Both the position numbers and the translations under genes were made by a program. This document shows positions 23,661-34,138 of a DNA stretch of 64,000 bases, in pieces (position 1 is the first letter of the stretch; each line of letters begins with the position of its first letter). The notes beneath the pieces are model-generated. The model was given only the letters and a program-made list of their open reading frames with translations. It searched no databases and was not told the origin of the DNA. This DNA comes from Ashinkailepas kermadecensis (taxonomy: Eukaryota > Arthropoda > Thecostraca > Neolepadidae): NCBI GenBank assembly GCA_034440615.1, contig JAOTOM010005126.1, positions 389,001-453,000 on the forward strand, written 5' to 3'.

Positions 23661-24275
23661 CGCGACTTAATGTGCCGCCTCGATATCTCTACTGGCAGAG
23701 CCATACCATTCCTCCTTCCTTTTTAAATATTTAGCAGTGACAAAGTGCCATCCGCTAGATGTGAGTTAAATTCAGACAGAATTACGTTAAATCTGCTTGT
23801 GTTGCAACCGGTGATATTCAACAGTCATGAGAGGAAAAGTAAGAGACGCCTACAAACAAAGAAAGTGGAGTCGGGGTCGGGTACAAATGAAATACAGATA
23901 AACATGCGTGCATACATGAATGCATGCATACATAGATGCTAAGTGGCAGCACATTTGGAGGGTGGCCAGCATCACAGCCTCCAGACAGGCTCAACTGACC
24001 ACCCGCGACCTAAAAACGAAGCAGGGGTCCTGCGTCCAGGGCGAGCCGTGGGTGCCGGGCCCAACCTTGGATGTGTAGGTGTATGTTGAAGTTAAAGGTT
24101 GGACAAAACCCGAAGGCAGAAAAGTCATGTTGCTTGGAAAACCCGAAGGTAAAAAACCAAGCGCAATCTATCGGTATACCGTCCATTTTGCCAAACTGGA
24201 TGGATCACTGTCTACCTATTGCAAGATATCCTGTATGTGTGATATGCGACAGTGGAGTATACGATGCGTTTGACT
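23661..24275. other. No recognisable feature
   Basis: Includes the short duplicated word AAACCCGAAGG near 24105-24145. Nothing else is supported. Confidence 0.45.
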
Positions 24276-24891
24276 TCAAATGACTTGTTCAAGTTTTGTG
24301 CTGTGTAGAAAAGTGAAAGGTAGCTCGGCGAGCTCCGTATGCTCATCACCGAGAAGGGTGTGTAGTGAGAGTGGAAGGTGATGTTTCTTGATGTAAGTGT
24401 ATATTGGGCGACACCGTGAATTGTATACACGGGTAGATACCAAAAAATAATGTTCCATGGAGTCGCGCGCGTCACACACGAGGCAAAATGGAATTCGATG
24501 ATTTCGTTGGAGGAGGAAATCGTGTGTCACGATGATGTGACTACGCTGGAAACCGGCAAGGACCACCTCTTATGTGCGTGTGTGTTGGTGGGACGAGGGC
24601 CATATGTAAAGGATGGGTGGACCAGAAAACAGTGGGCGGGTGGGAGGTCAATTGCTCGACGGGCGAGCCCATCCGCTTGTTCGTCGCCAGGTGGTCTGGG
24701 ACCCAGAGAAGTGTAAGTTGGAGATGAAAGTGATTGTCATGGTAGAGTTGTCGGATAGCGAGTGGTGTGGGATGGGTGGTGTCGTGTATGGCTGCGAGGG
24801 AGTCAATGGATAAAGCGTAAGTCAGTGCAGATGATGATGGATGTGGTGATGTTGTGTTCAATGATGAGTTGCAGGCAGGTTGGAGCGGCAA
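24276..24891 (-). pseudogene. RNase H C-terminal half and ORF2 tail of the I-like remnant
   Basis: Visible motifs are ALSIDSLAAIHD (third RNase H acidic position), LLWVPDHLATNKRMG (the WVPGHxGxxGNE block, degraded), and CLVCDARDSMEHYFL (Cys/His tail). LLGDEHTELAELPFTFL then leads to the stop. It spans two frames. The catalytic GNExAD block is lost, so no activity is expected. Confidence 0.65.
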
Positions 24892-24899
24892 CTGACTAT

Positions 24900-26240
24900 G
24901 CCGTGCAGACCGTGCAGACCGTGCAGACCGTGTAGACCGTGTAGACCGTGTAGACCGTGTTGGAGCGGCAACTGACTATGCCGTGTAGACCGTGTAGACC
25001 GTGTAGACCGTGTTGGAGCGGCAACTGACTATGCCGTGTAGACCGTGTAGACCGTGTAGACCGTGTAGACCGTGTAGACCGTGCAGACCGTGTAGACCGT
25101 GTAGACCGTGCAGACCGTGCAGACCGTGTTGGAGCAGCAACTGACTATGCCGTGTAGACCGTGTAGACCGTGTAGACCGTGTAGACCGTGTAGACCGTGT
25201 TGGAGCAGCAACTGACTATGCCGTGTAGACCGTGTAGACCGTGTAGACCGTGTAGACCGTGTAGACCGTGCAGACCGTGTAGACCGTGTAGACCGTGTAG
25301 ACCGTGCAGACCGTGTAGACCGTGCAGACCGTGTAGACCGTGTAGACCGTGTAGACCGTGTAGACCGTGTAGACCGTGTAGACCGTGTAGACCGTGCAGA
25401 CCGTGTAGACCGTGTAGACCGTGCAGACCGTGTAGACCGTGTAGACCGTGTAGACCGTGTAGACCGTGCAGACCGTGTAGACCGTGTAGACCGTGTAGAC
25501 CGTGTAGACCGTGCAGACCGTGTAGACCGTGTAGACCGTGTATACCGTGCAGACCGTGTAGACCGTGTAGACCGTGTAGACCGTGCAGACCGTGTAGACC
25601 GTGTAGACCGTGTAGACCGTGTAGACCGTGTAGACCGTGCAGACCGTGTAGACCGTGTAGACCGTGCAGACCGTGTAGACCGTGTAGACCGTGCAGACCG
25701 TGTAGACCGTGTAGACCGTGTAGACCGTGTAGACCGTGTAGACCGTGTAGACCGTGTAGACCGTGTAGACCGTGTAGACCGTGTAGACCGTGTAGACCGT
25801 GCAGACCGTGCAGACCGTGTAGACCGTGCAGACCGTGCAGACCGTGCAGACCGTGTAGACCGTGCAGACCGTGCAGACCGTGTAGACCGTGTAGACCGTG
25901 TAGACCGTGTAGACCGTGCAGACCGTGTAGACCGTGCAGACCGTGTAGACCGTGTAGACCGTGTAGACCGTGCAGACCGTGTAGACCGTGTAGACCGTGC
26001 AGACCGTGTAGACCGTGCAGACCGTGTAGACCGTGTAGACCGTGTAGACCGTGTAGACCGTGTAGACCGTGCAGACCGTGTAGACCGTGTACACCGTGTA
26101 CACCGTGTAGACCGTGTAGACCGTGCAGACCGTGTAGACCGTGTAGACCGTGTAGACCGTGTAGACCGTGCAGACCGTGCAGACCGTGTAGACCGTGTAG
26201 ACCGTGTAGACCGTGTAGACCGTGTAGACCGTGCAGACCG
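24900..26240. repeat. 9-bp satellite array (TGYAGACCG)n
   Basis: About 140 units of TGTAGACCG with TGCAGACCG variants scattered every few units. In the first 330 bp the run is broken four times by the 24-bp word TTGGAGC(G/A)GCAACTGACTATGC, which also forms the left boundary. Rare variants are TGTATACCG (near 25540) and TGTACACCG (near 26090). The 9-bp period gives an artefactual (RPC)n frame of 356 codons and a (YTV)n frame on the other strand. Confidence 0.95.
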
Positions 26241-26246
26241 AACTGT

Positions 26247-26348
26247 CGGCTAACGTACTGTCGTTGATCCAGGAGCCGTGCGGCTAACGTACTGTCGTTG
26301 GTCCAGGAGCCGTGCGGCTAACGTACTGTCGTTGGTCCAGGAGCCGTC
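26247..26348 (-). repeat. 34-bp triplication of the RNase H active-site start
   Basis: Three head-to-tail 34-bp units. On the minus strand the first unit met reads YSDGSWTNDSTLA, the first RNase H catalytic block (TDGS-type), so the tripled unit is a piece of the element's own RNase H. Confidence 0.8.
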
Positions 26349-26578
26349 ACTGTAGAAGTATGTGTGCTGTGGGTGGCTTCTTGATATTCCTAAAATTTGT
26401 GTTCAGTTTCGATGATGGAGAGTAGTTTTTTTTTCCTGAAATAGATATTTCGAGCTTGGGGTGTTTCATGTGCCAAAATTGGAGCAGGGGGATAATTTTG
26501 CCGAGGGTTGCATCTGGGAATATCAGTGCGAGTTTAAGGACCTGGTTCAGATGTAGGGCAATGTTGCAATTATTCCTG

Positions 26579-27725
26579 TTATATGTGCGCCGAACGGGGA
26601 ATGGAGACGTGGGTTAGATAAAGCAAGAGTGGCGGGGTGATTGTGCTGTGTTGTAGTCCTAAAGTGGTATTTGACGAGATCAAGTGTTCTGCGGTGTTGG
26701 AGACTAGGGAGACTAGCCTCAGCCCGGATATTGGTGATAGGTTTGGTGCAGTGTGCTCCGGTGATGAGGCGTGGTGCGTGGTTCTGTATGCGTTCAAGTG
26801 ATGTGATGTGTGAGGCGGGTATATGATCGAAGATAAACGCATTGCATTCCAGGATTGAGCGAATCAGGGCAATGTATATTTTGTTGAGATTAGCCCTGTC
26901 TGCACCCTAGTTTTCACCAGATATTAGCGCAGGATATTTAGGCACGTAGCTCGGCGCTGTTTAACATAAGTAATATGGGGGACGATATAGAGTCCGTTGT
27001 CTAAGACGATGTCAAGATATGTGAAAGTGGTTTGGTGGGGGATAATTTGGTCACGACAGCGTAACGGTAGGAGAGGTGGAAAGCCGAGAGATATGTGGCA
27101 TACATGTCGCAAGCCGAGAGAAAAGCATTGTGATGGATTTTGTTGGAGAGATCTGCAGTCCATAAAGGGAGCACCAGGAATCAATGTGATTCATGTTGAG
27201 CTGCATGAATTGGTCAGCTTTTTAAGCTGATGGGTGGGCATCGAATGCCCAAATCGTCGGCGTAAATTTAATATTTTAGACAGGGGCAATTTGATAGTTG
27301 GTCGAGATTTCTCTCGACCAACTCGACCATTTTTCAGATCTCTCCTTTTGTTGGAGAGATCTGCAGTCCATAAAGGGAGCACCAGAATCAACGTGATTCA
27401 TGTTGAGCTGCATAATTGGTCAGCTTTTTAAGCTGATGGGTGGGCATCGAATGCCCAAATCGTCGGCGTAAATTTAATATTTTAGACAGGGGCAATTTGA
27501 TCAAGTTGGTCGAGCCGTCATTGATCATCATGAGAAAGAGGCTTGGGGATAAAACGATGCCTTGTAGGACGCCTTGGTCTGGATTGTGGGCCCGGAGTGG
27601 ATGTTGCCACAGCGAACGGTGAATGAACGACCAGCGAGAAAATGCGTGTTGGCGATGGCCATTCTACCCCTGATACCAATTCGGTGTAATTTCATTGGAA
27701 AGTCAAACATGTGTACTTTATTAAA
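26579..27725 (-). pseudogene. RT palm and thumb of the I-like remnant
   Basis: In order on the minus strand: AFNKVHMFDFPMKLHRIGIRG, FLAGRSFTVRCG, GVLQGIVLSPSLFLMMIND (RT motif B), YADDLGIRCP (twice, because of a tandem duplication), FTYLDIVLDNGLYIVPHITYV (thumb), and HAPRLITGAHCTKPIT. Frames change repeatedly and stops are present. The catalytic YADD survives in both copies. Confidence 0.7.
27138..27504. repeat. ~160-bp duplication of the YADD segment with a hairpin between copies
   Basis: Copies at 27138-27298 and 27346-27504 (offset 208) are nearly identical. The 48-bp junction carries a perfect 12-bp stem, 27296-27307 with 27312-27323, around TTTC. Confidence 0.85.
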
Positions 27726-29360
27726 TGCCTAATGTAGGCCGCCACACACGCTCGTGCTTAGCCTTAGGCGGGGAAATGGGCTGGCAGCTCGTTTGATACT
27801 CTGAAACGCGGACATTCAATAATGAGACAATGTCAGGTCATTGGCGGCGCGCGAAGCGCCCAAAGAAAATTATTATGATGAATTCGACACTCTTACTTGT
27901 ACCATAGGCTCAGATGATACGCATCAAGCTCTGGTTAGCTTGGATCTTGATCCTGTAAGGCAACTTCACACCTTCGGATTAAATTATTAGAGGTTAACTA
28001 TCCCTTGCAGGACAAATCATTAGAGGTTAACTATCCCTTGCAGGACAAACACAAAATGGCCTCATCTGTTGACGTTGATCAGGATCATTGGAGCTAGCAG
28101 AATTGTGTATTTGTATATGTTACAACAGGCAGTTGGAATATTTCTGGTTTCTTCGGAAAATGTCATCCAACCCTGTCGATGATCAGTTCTTAGATTTCCC
28201 GGTCCATTTCCGATATCTGACACCAATTCCAGTAGATTTCTAGGTGTTTTTTATCTGGAAAAAAAATGTATTGTGTATATCCCGTAGTATAGTATTCCAC
28301 GACATGAAGAGAACATATGGCTGACGGTTAGGTTAGGACTCGTCAGTTCGGGCTATCAGTTAGGCTTCGCTTTTTTCTGGACACAACGCATTCGTCCAAA
28401 GAACAATAATTTGCAATTATCTGGGTTAATAAATATCACCAAGTTGGAATTCCGGATAACAGCACACTCCAGGAACAGCCACGGTAGAAAACAGAGATCC
28501 AAATTTGCCAACGATCACTGACAACCGAGGCATGTGTATCTGCACGACCTAAATTATATTCGTGTCCTGTACATCAATATTTTGCACTATGTTCTTTACT
28601 AAAGTATTTCCATCAATGTAAGGTGATATGTAATCAATGTCATCCTAGATTGTTCTGCCTGTGTATGTTATTTTCTGGATTTGTGTGTTTATTTCCATGC
28701 ATATGTGTATGTCGATGTACTACAGATGCTACATGTTTGCAGTGTTTTCCCATGTTTTCAGTGCTCTTGGTAAGCATAAACTGTTTGCTTCATGGAAAAC
28801 ATTCCCCTGGAGAGAAGCGTTATGGGTCCGAATTTCCCAATGCTCACCTTTAGTGACGCAATTGTTGGCCCCAGGCAAAACGTTCATACTGGTTATTCAA
28901 GTCTCATTATACGGTATTCAACGATCACTTTATGCTTTCCACGGACCACATATTCCAGAGATCCTGGGGGCAGATCATCGCCTCCTCCTCGCTCCTACGC
29001 TGGCAAATGTGGGTTGGGATTCTATCCGGGATACCTATTAGCTTATTTCACGATCTACCTCTGTTTCTACTGCATCTACTAGTTCCTGTCTAAACCAGAC
29101 TGCTGCTTAACACCAGATACCACCTCTGCAAGCGTGCTGGAGGGGGTTCTTTCGTTCGTTGTTATGTACCAAAAAATATGGCCATTTATGGCTGGGTCAT
29201 CAATATGCAGTGACACTGTTCATGCTAGTTGGAAGGCAATTTGTTTTCTGTTCTAGTTATGCGTATGAGAGTCAGACGCGTCTCTGCATTGTTCTCTTGG
29301 CGGCTTATTGACCACTTAGCGAGGCGGAGTTCTGCTGATGGGCGGTGAATTCACCTTCAA
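27726..29360. other. No recognisable gene
   Basis: Includes a 33-bp direct duplication at 27986-28051 (ATTAGAGGTTAACTATCCC). Overlapping plus-strand frames at 28623-29082 carry no recognised domain. Confidence 0.45.
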
Positions 29361-30345
29361 CGGCAGACACCGCCACGTGTCAGAGACAATCCACTGCCGC
29401 CGGCAGACACCGCCACGTGTCGGAGACAATCCACTGCCGCCGGCAGACACCGCCACGTGTCGGAGACAATCCACTGCCGCCGGCAGACACCGCCACGTGT
29501 CGGAGACAATCCACTGCCGCCGGCAGACACCGCCACGTGTCGGAGACAATCCACTGCCGCCGGCAGACACCGCCACGTGTCGGAGACAATCCACTGCCGC
29601 CGGCAGACACCGCCACGTGTCGGAGACAATCCACTGCCGCCGGCAGACACCGCCACGTGTCGGAGACAATTCACTGCCGCCGGCAGACACCGCCACGTGT
29701 CGGAGACAATTCACTGCCGCCGGCGGACACCGCCACGTGTTGGAGACAATCCACTGCCGCCGGCAGACACCGCCACGTGTCGGAGACAATCCACTGCCGT
29801 CGGCGGACACCGCCACGTGTCGGAGACAACCACGCCGCCGGCAGACATCGCCACGTGTCGGAGACAATCCACTGCCGCCGGCAGACACCGCCACGTGTCG
29901 GAGACAATCCACTGCCGCCGGCGGACACCGCCACGTGTCGGAGACAATCCACTGCCGCCGGCGGACACCGCCACGTGTCAGAGACAATTCACTGCCGCCG
30001 GCAGACACCGCCACGTGTCGGAGACAATCCACTGCCGCCGGCAGACACCGCCACGTGTCGGAGACAATCCACTGCCGCCGGCAGACACCGCCACGTGTCG
30101 GAGACAATTCACTGCCGCCGGCAGACACCGCCACGTGTCGGAGACAATCCACTGCCGCCGGCAGACACCGCCACGTGTCGGAGACAATCCACTGCCGCCG
30201 GCAGACACCGCCACGTGTCGGAGACAATCCACTGCCGCCGGCAGACACCGCCACGTGTCGGAGACAATCCACTGCCGCCGGCAGACACCGCCACGTGTCG
30301 GAGACAATCCACTGCCGCCGGCAGACACCGCCACGTGTCGGAGAC
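29361..30345. repeat. 40-bp minisatellite with a CACGTG site in every unit
   Basis: About 25 units of CGGCAGACACCGCCACGTGT followed by CGGAGACAATCCACTGCCGC, highly uniform. One unit near 29830 is shortened by about 3 bp. Variants are mostly A/G in CGG(C)RGAC and C/T in CAATYC. Since 40 is not a multiple of 3, successive units cycle through all frames; none contains a stop, which produces artefact frames over 300 codons on both strands. Confidence 0.95.
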
Positions 30346-30820
30346 ACTATGTCGTGCCAGTACAGAGCCATAATGCCAAGGTGTGTCTTCGAATCAGTTG
30401 AAGGAAGAACAAGCACTTAACTTAAATGCTGAAATGCATAATGTATGCAATGTGTATACGCATGCATCTCAAAAGAAGACATACACTAGGCAAGTATGCA
30501 TGCATTTGGGAAATATGCTCGTATCAATTATGGATATGTGTGATGAAAAGTACTCATGTAGTACTCATACTCATATGCAAGATAAATATGCATGGACCAA
30601 GGTTGCGCATATATGGCTGTAGATATTAACATTAGCATTACGTGACCAGGAATCCGTTGATAAAAAAAACAAGTTGTTTGCTAGCCTGAGTATCAAAAGT
30701 ATTGATAGAGTGTCTGCTATTCTCGTTTGTCATACACCCAACAATGCCGTGTGGTTGGGCGCAGCAGACGTTTTCAGCCCTGTCGACGAGGCCGTACTGT
30801 AAGTCGGCGCTGTTCCGGCT
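30346..30820. other. No recognisable feature
   Basis: AT-rich single-copy-looking spacer between two minisatellites. Confidence 0.5.
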
Positions 30821-31167
30821 GGCCTGCGAGCCGCCGGCGCTGCAGTGGGCTCGGGTCAGATGTGGCCTGCGAGCCGCTGGCGCTGCAGTGGGCTCGGGCC
30901 AGATGTGGCCTGCGAACCGCCGGCGCTGCAGTGGGCTCGGACCAGATGTGGCCTGCGAGCCGCCGGCGCTGCAGTGGGCTCGGGCCAGATGTGGCCTGCG
31001 AACCGCCGGCGCTGCAGTGGGCTCGGGCCAGATGTGGCCTGCGAACCGCCGGCGCTGCAGTGGGCTCGGACCAGATGCGGCCTGCGAACCGCCGGCGCTG
31101 CAGTGGGCTCGGACCAGATGTGGCCTGCGAACCGCCGGCGCTGCAGTGGGCTCGGGCCAGATGCGTG
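30821..31167. repeat. 43-bp minisatellite, eight copies
   Basis: Eight units starting GGCCTGCGARCCGCCGGCGC and ending CGGRCCAGATGT, including a CTGCAG site per unit. Confidence 0.95.
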
Positions 31168-31589
31168 CGGACCCAGCCGGCCACTTGTGGTTTCACCCGC
31201 GGCCGAATCAGCAGCCAGCAGCAGCCAGCCACGTGGTAGCACGTGGTTTCATCAGCAGCCAGCGCTTCACATGTCGTCTCCGTCAGCGGCCTAGTCGGCC
31301 GCGCTTGTGCAGAGCTCAGACAGAGAGGCGCACCGGCCCTCCACGGCCACTTCTGGCTTCATCAGCACTCGACGTGTCGCCTCCGGCTCGGAAGCGCCTC
31401 AAGCATCGGGCGTCCAACGCCTGCGCTGGACACCGGGCGTGAATCGCCAGCGTGAAGCGTCAAGTCTCACACTCTCCAAATTCGGCTTTCGACTCCAGAC
31501 GACTCCAAACCACAGCTGCAGTTTTCTCTCTGCCCACTGCTTCGGCAATGCCTGCCTGTGTCTTGGGCAGCCTGCTGCTGATCACAGAC
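31168..31589. other. GC-rich spacer, no recognisable gene
   Basis: Several open frames continue from the neighbouring minisatellite, but none shows a domain. Confidence 0.45.
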
Positions 31590-31690
31590 ACACACACACA
31601 TACACACACACACACACATACACACATACACACACACACATACAGACACACACACACATACAGACACACACACATACATAGGCACACACA

Positions 31691-31733
<43 letters not shown>

Positions 31734-31795
31734 AGACACACACAGACACACATGTACAGACACACTTACACGGACACACAGACACACAGACAAAG
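31590..31795. repeat. (CA)n microsatellite, interrupted
   Basis: About 200 bp of CA dinucleotides with ATAC, AGAC and similar interruptions. Confidence 0.95.
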
Positions 31796-32057
31796 TTCGC
31801 TTGAAACATCTACCACTGAATTGTGTTTCCCGTAGCTTTGTATTTATCGGTCCATGTTTGACCAGAATATTCAGAGTTCGTATAAAAATATGTCGAATGA
31901 ACTAAACGCAATTAGTACACTATATTTCGTATTGTTTTATGTCCGAATATATTGTATCTCAACCTATCATGACATCACTCAAAAGCTGTCGCCTACTTCG
32001 GTAGGCGAGTCGCCAGGTTTCTGCACCTCTGCGGAGCACCAACCAGGGTTATCCTGC

Positions 32058-32197
32058 GTGCCCGTCTACCAGCGGTGGCACCCACGTGCCCGTCTACCAG
32101 CGGTGGCACCCACGTGCCCGTCTACCAGCCGTGGCACCCACGTGCCCGTCTACCAGCCGTGGCACCCACGTGCCCGTCTACCAGCCGTGGCACCCAC
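32058..32197 (+). repeat. 28-bp minisatellite derived from RNase H codons
   Basis: Five units of GTGCCCGTCTACCAGCSGTGG plus CACCCAC. The 28-bp stretch at 1647-1675 of the I-like element (minus strand, encoding RARLHDTAS) has the same length, the same first ten bases and nearly the same last seven. Confidence 0.85.
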
Positions 32198-33350
32198 GCA
32201 CGCTGTGCAACTCCGCGCAATGTGTTCAGCCTACTCAACCATTTACAGCACAAACATACAGTACACGACTATAACAGCAACTTTCAAATCAGCTGTATAA
32301 AGCATTGCACTACCCAATGCACATAAGCATCCTATGATATACAAAATTTACGCATAAATAATTCACTCCCACCTACTCAAAAGCCACTGTATCATTGGAT
32401 ACCCATCCACATAAACATATCTGGAAATGAACAAAGCCAACCTGGCCACCACACTACCACACACCATGACCTGTCCACACTCCCAATCAGGTTACTACCC
32501 CACCATCCACCACACCGCCACACTACCACACACCATGACCTGTCCACACTCCCAATCAGCTTGCTACCCCACCATCCACCACACCGCCACACTACCACAC
32601 ACCATGACCTGTCCACACTCCCAATCAGCTTGTTACCCCACCATCCAACACACCGCCACACTACCACACACCATGACCTGTCCACACTCCCAATCAGGTT
32701 ACTACCCCACCATCTACCACGCCCCCACACTACCACGCATTATTACCTGTTCACACTCCCAACCAGATTACTACCTCACCATCCACCACGCCGCCGCACT
32801 ACCACACACCATGACCTGTCCACACTCCCAATCAGGTTACTACCCCACCATCCACCACACCGCCACACTACCACGCATCATTACCTGTTCACACTCCCGG
32901 TAAGAGCACTAGCCCTCCATCCTCCGTGCCCTTAAGACACACATTCAGCGACTTGGGATAGCGTATGGACATTATTACACGAAATCCATAAAAGTATGAT
33001 CAGCGGCACACAATCAACCAGAGCACTCGACACGGGAAACAACTACTCATGAAACTTTCATCAGACATACAATCCTCGCCCACTCATGCATTACTGCCAC
33101 GCATCCACGACCACAATGTATCACATGCCACGGAGCACCAGCAGACACGTTCTCCTACACTGCACCAGAGGAAGCACCCACCATTAACATAGACAACCCA
33201 CCATTAACTGTCGCAAACGCACAATCTAGTATTCAACATCTTGACACTCCTCAACGACGACCGCCCATCCACCACGACAACACCTCACGTACAATTTCCT
33301 CTCTTCTTTCAATCTCCTTCCCGATTTGTAAAGCAAACAATGAACAACTA
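32198..33350 (+). pseudogene. I-like ORF2 3' remnant (RNase H and tail), plus strand
   Basis: Directly after the 28-bp array the frame reads QLRAMCSAYSTIYSTNIQY, matching AELYAIFSAYSTIYN of the copy at 0.8-6.6 kb. HWIPIHINISGNEQSQ (RNase H last block, GNE kept, following Asp lost) is at about 32392-32440. A 69-bp array follows. The tail then shows HSCITATHPRPQCITCHGAPAD and LTLLNDDRPST, the latter matching LTTLLNDEHPA near the ORF2 end of the first copy. Stops and frameshifts are frequent. It is truncated, with no RT. Confidence 0.65.
32452..32897 (+). repeat. 69-bp tandem expansion inside the ORF2 remnant
   Basis: About six and a half units starting CACTACCACACACCATGACC at 32452, 32521 and 32590 onwards. 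Each encodes 23 residues in the element frame (HHDLSTLPI...). The length is a multiple of 3, so the frame is kept through the array. Confidence 0.9.
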
Positions 33351-33504
33351 CAAACGACCATCAGAAATAAAATATAAAACCCTACATCACAAAAAGGCAG
33401 GCAATGAACACAAACCCAAAATCGTGAAGGAAAACAAAATAAATGCAATGCAAAACAAAGCCAAGCAAATCCGCTATAAAAAGTGAAAAAAGGGAAAAAG
33501 AGCA

Positions 33505-33650
33505 AACAGGCTCTTGGTGTGCCTGTTTCACCTGTGTTTCCTGCCCCTCCCCTAATCCAATTGAAAGGCAGACCCTTGGTGTGGCTATTTCACCAAGCGT
33601 TCTCCTACCCCTCCCCTAATTCAATTGCAAGGCAGGCCCCTGGCATCGCT
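33505..33650. repeat. ~62-bp imperfect tandem duplication
   Basis: Units start near 33511, 33573 and 33636 with CYCTTGGTGTG and CCCCTCCCCTAATYCAATTG. Confidence 0.8.
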
Positions 33651-33886
33651 CGAACTACATCTTCCAGAACTTCATCTGTTACCATCTCGCCTCAGCTCTT
33701 CTCTCCCCACCTCGTCACATGTTACATCTACAAGACATCCCACACACCCAACACCTCCCACACACCCAAACACAACTCATCTCACGAATACCCACATTCC
33801 CGGCAACATCCGATATTACCCAACCCTGGCAGGCTGTCCAAATTGAAGAAAGAAGTAATGGAAGAAAGACAGAAAGCCTCTATCGG

Positions 33887-34134
33887 CCGCTCAGTCAGCC
33901 GCGCCTATCCAGGCCACAGACAGAGGAGCACCGCTCTGTCTGATCCCCATGCTGGTCGTGTCTGTCTGATCCGCTCAGTCAGCCGCGCCTATCCAGGCCA
34001 CAGACAGAGGAGCACCGCTCTGTCTGATCCCCATGCTGGTCGTGTCTGTCTGTCCGCTCAGTCAGCCGCGCCTATCCAGGCCACAGACAGAGGAGCACCG
34101 CTCTGTCTGATCCCCATGCTGGTCGTGTCTGTCT
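33887..34134. repeat. 84-bp tandem repeat, three copies
   Basis: Copies begin CCGCTCAGTCAGCCGCGCC at 33887, 33971 and 34054. The middle-to-last spacing is one base shorter. Confidence 0.95.
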
Positions 34135-34138
34135 GAGG

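Larger units (their letters stand above)
24276..27725 (-). mobile_element. I-like retrotransposon remnant split by tandem repeats
   Basis: Minus-strand ORF2 fragments run in the correct order: RT palm (27725-27430), RT thumb (27184-26579), the RNase H start (about 26355), a 34-bp triplication, a 9-bp satellite of 1.3 kb, the rest of RNase H (24891-24560), and the C-terminal Cys/His motif with its stop at 24278. The 5' part (ORF1, endonuclease, RT fingers) is missing. The element is dead, with several frameshifts and stops. Its sequence is related to, but clearly diverged from, the copy at 0.8-6.6 kb. Confidence 0.7.

Noticed and set aside
24900..26240. CRISPR-like array
   Set aside because: No unique spacers; a pure satellite in an animal genome.
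25197..26267. A 356-residue Arg-Pro-Cys repeat protein
   Set aside because: Translation of the 9-bp satellite; the opposite strand is equally open as a Tyr-Thr-Val repeat.
29316..30416. Open frames over 300 codons on both strands
   Set aside because: Produced by the 40-bp minisatellite; several overlapping frames are open at once, which real genes do not show.
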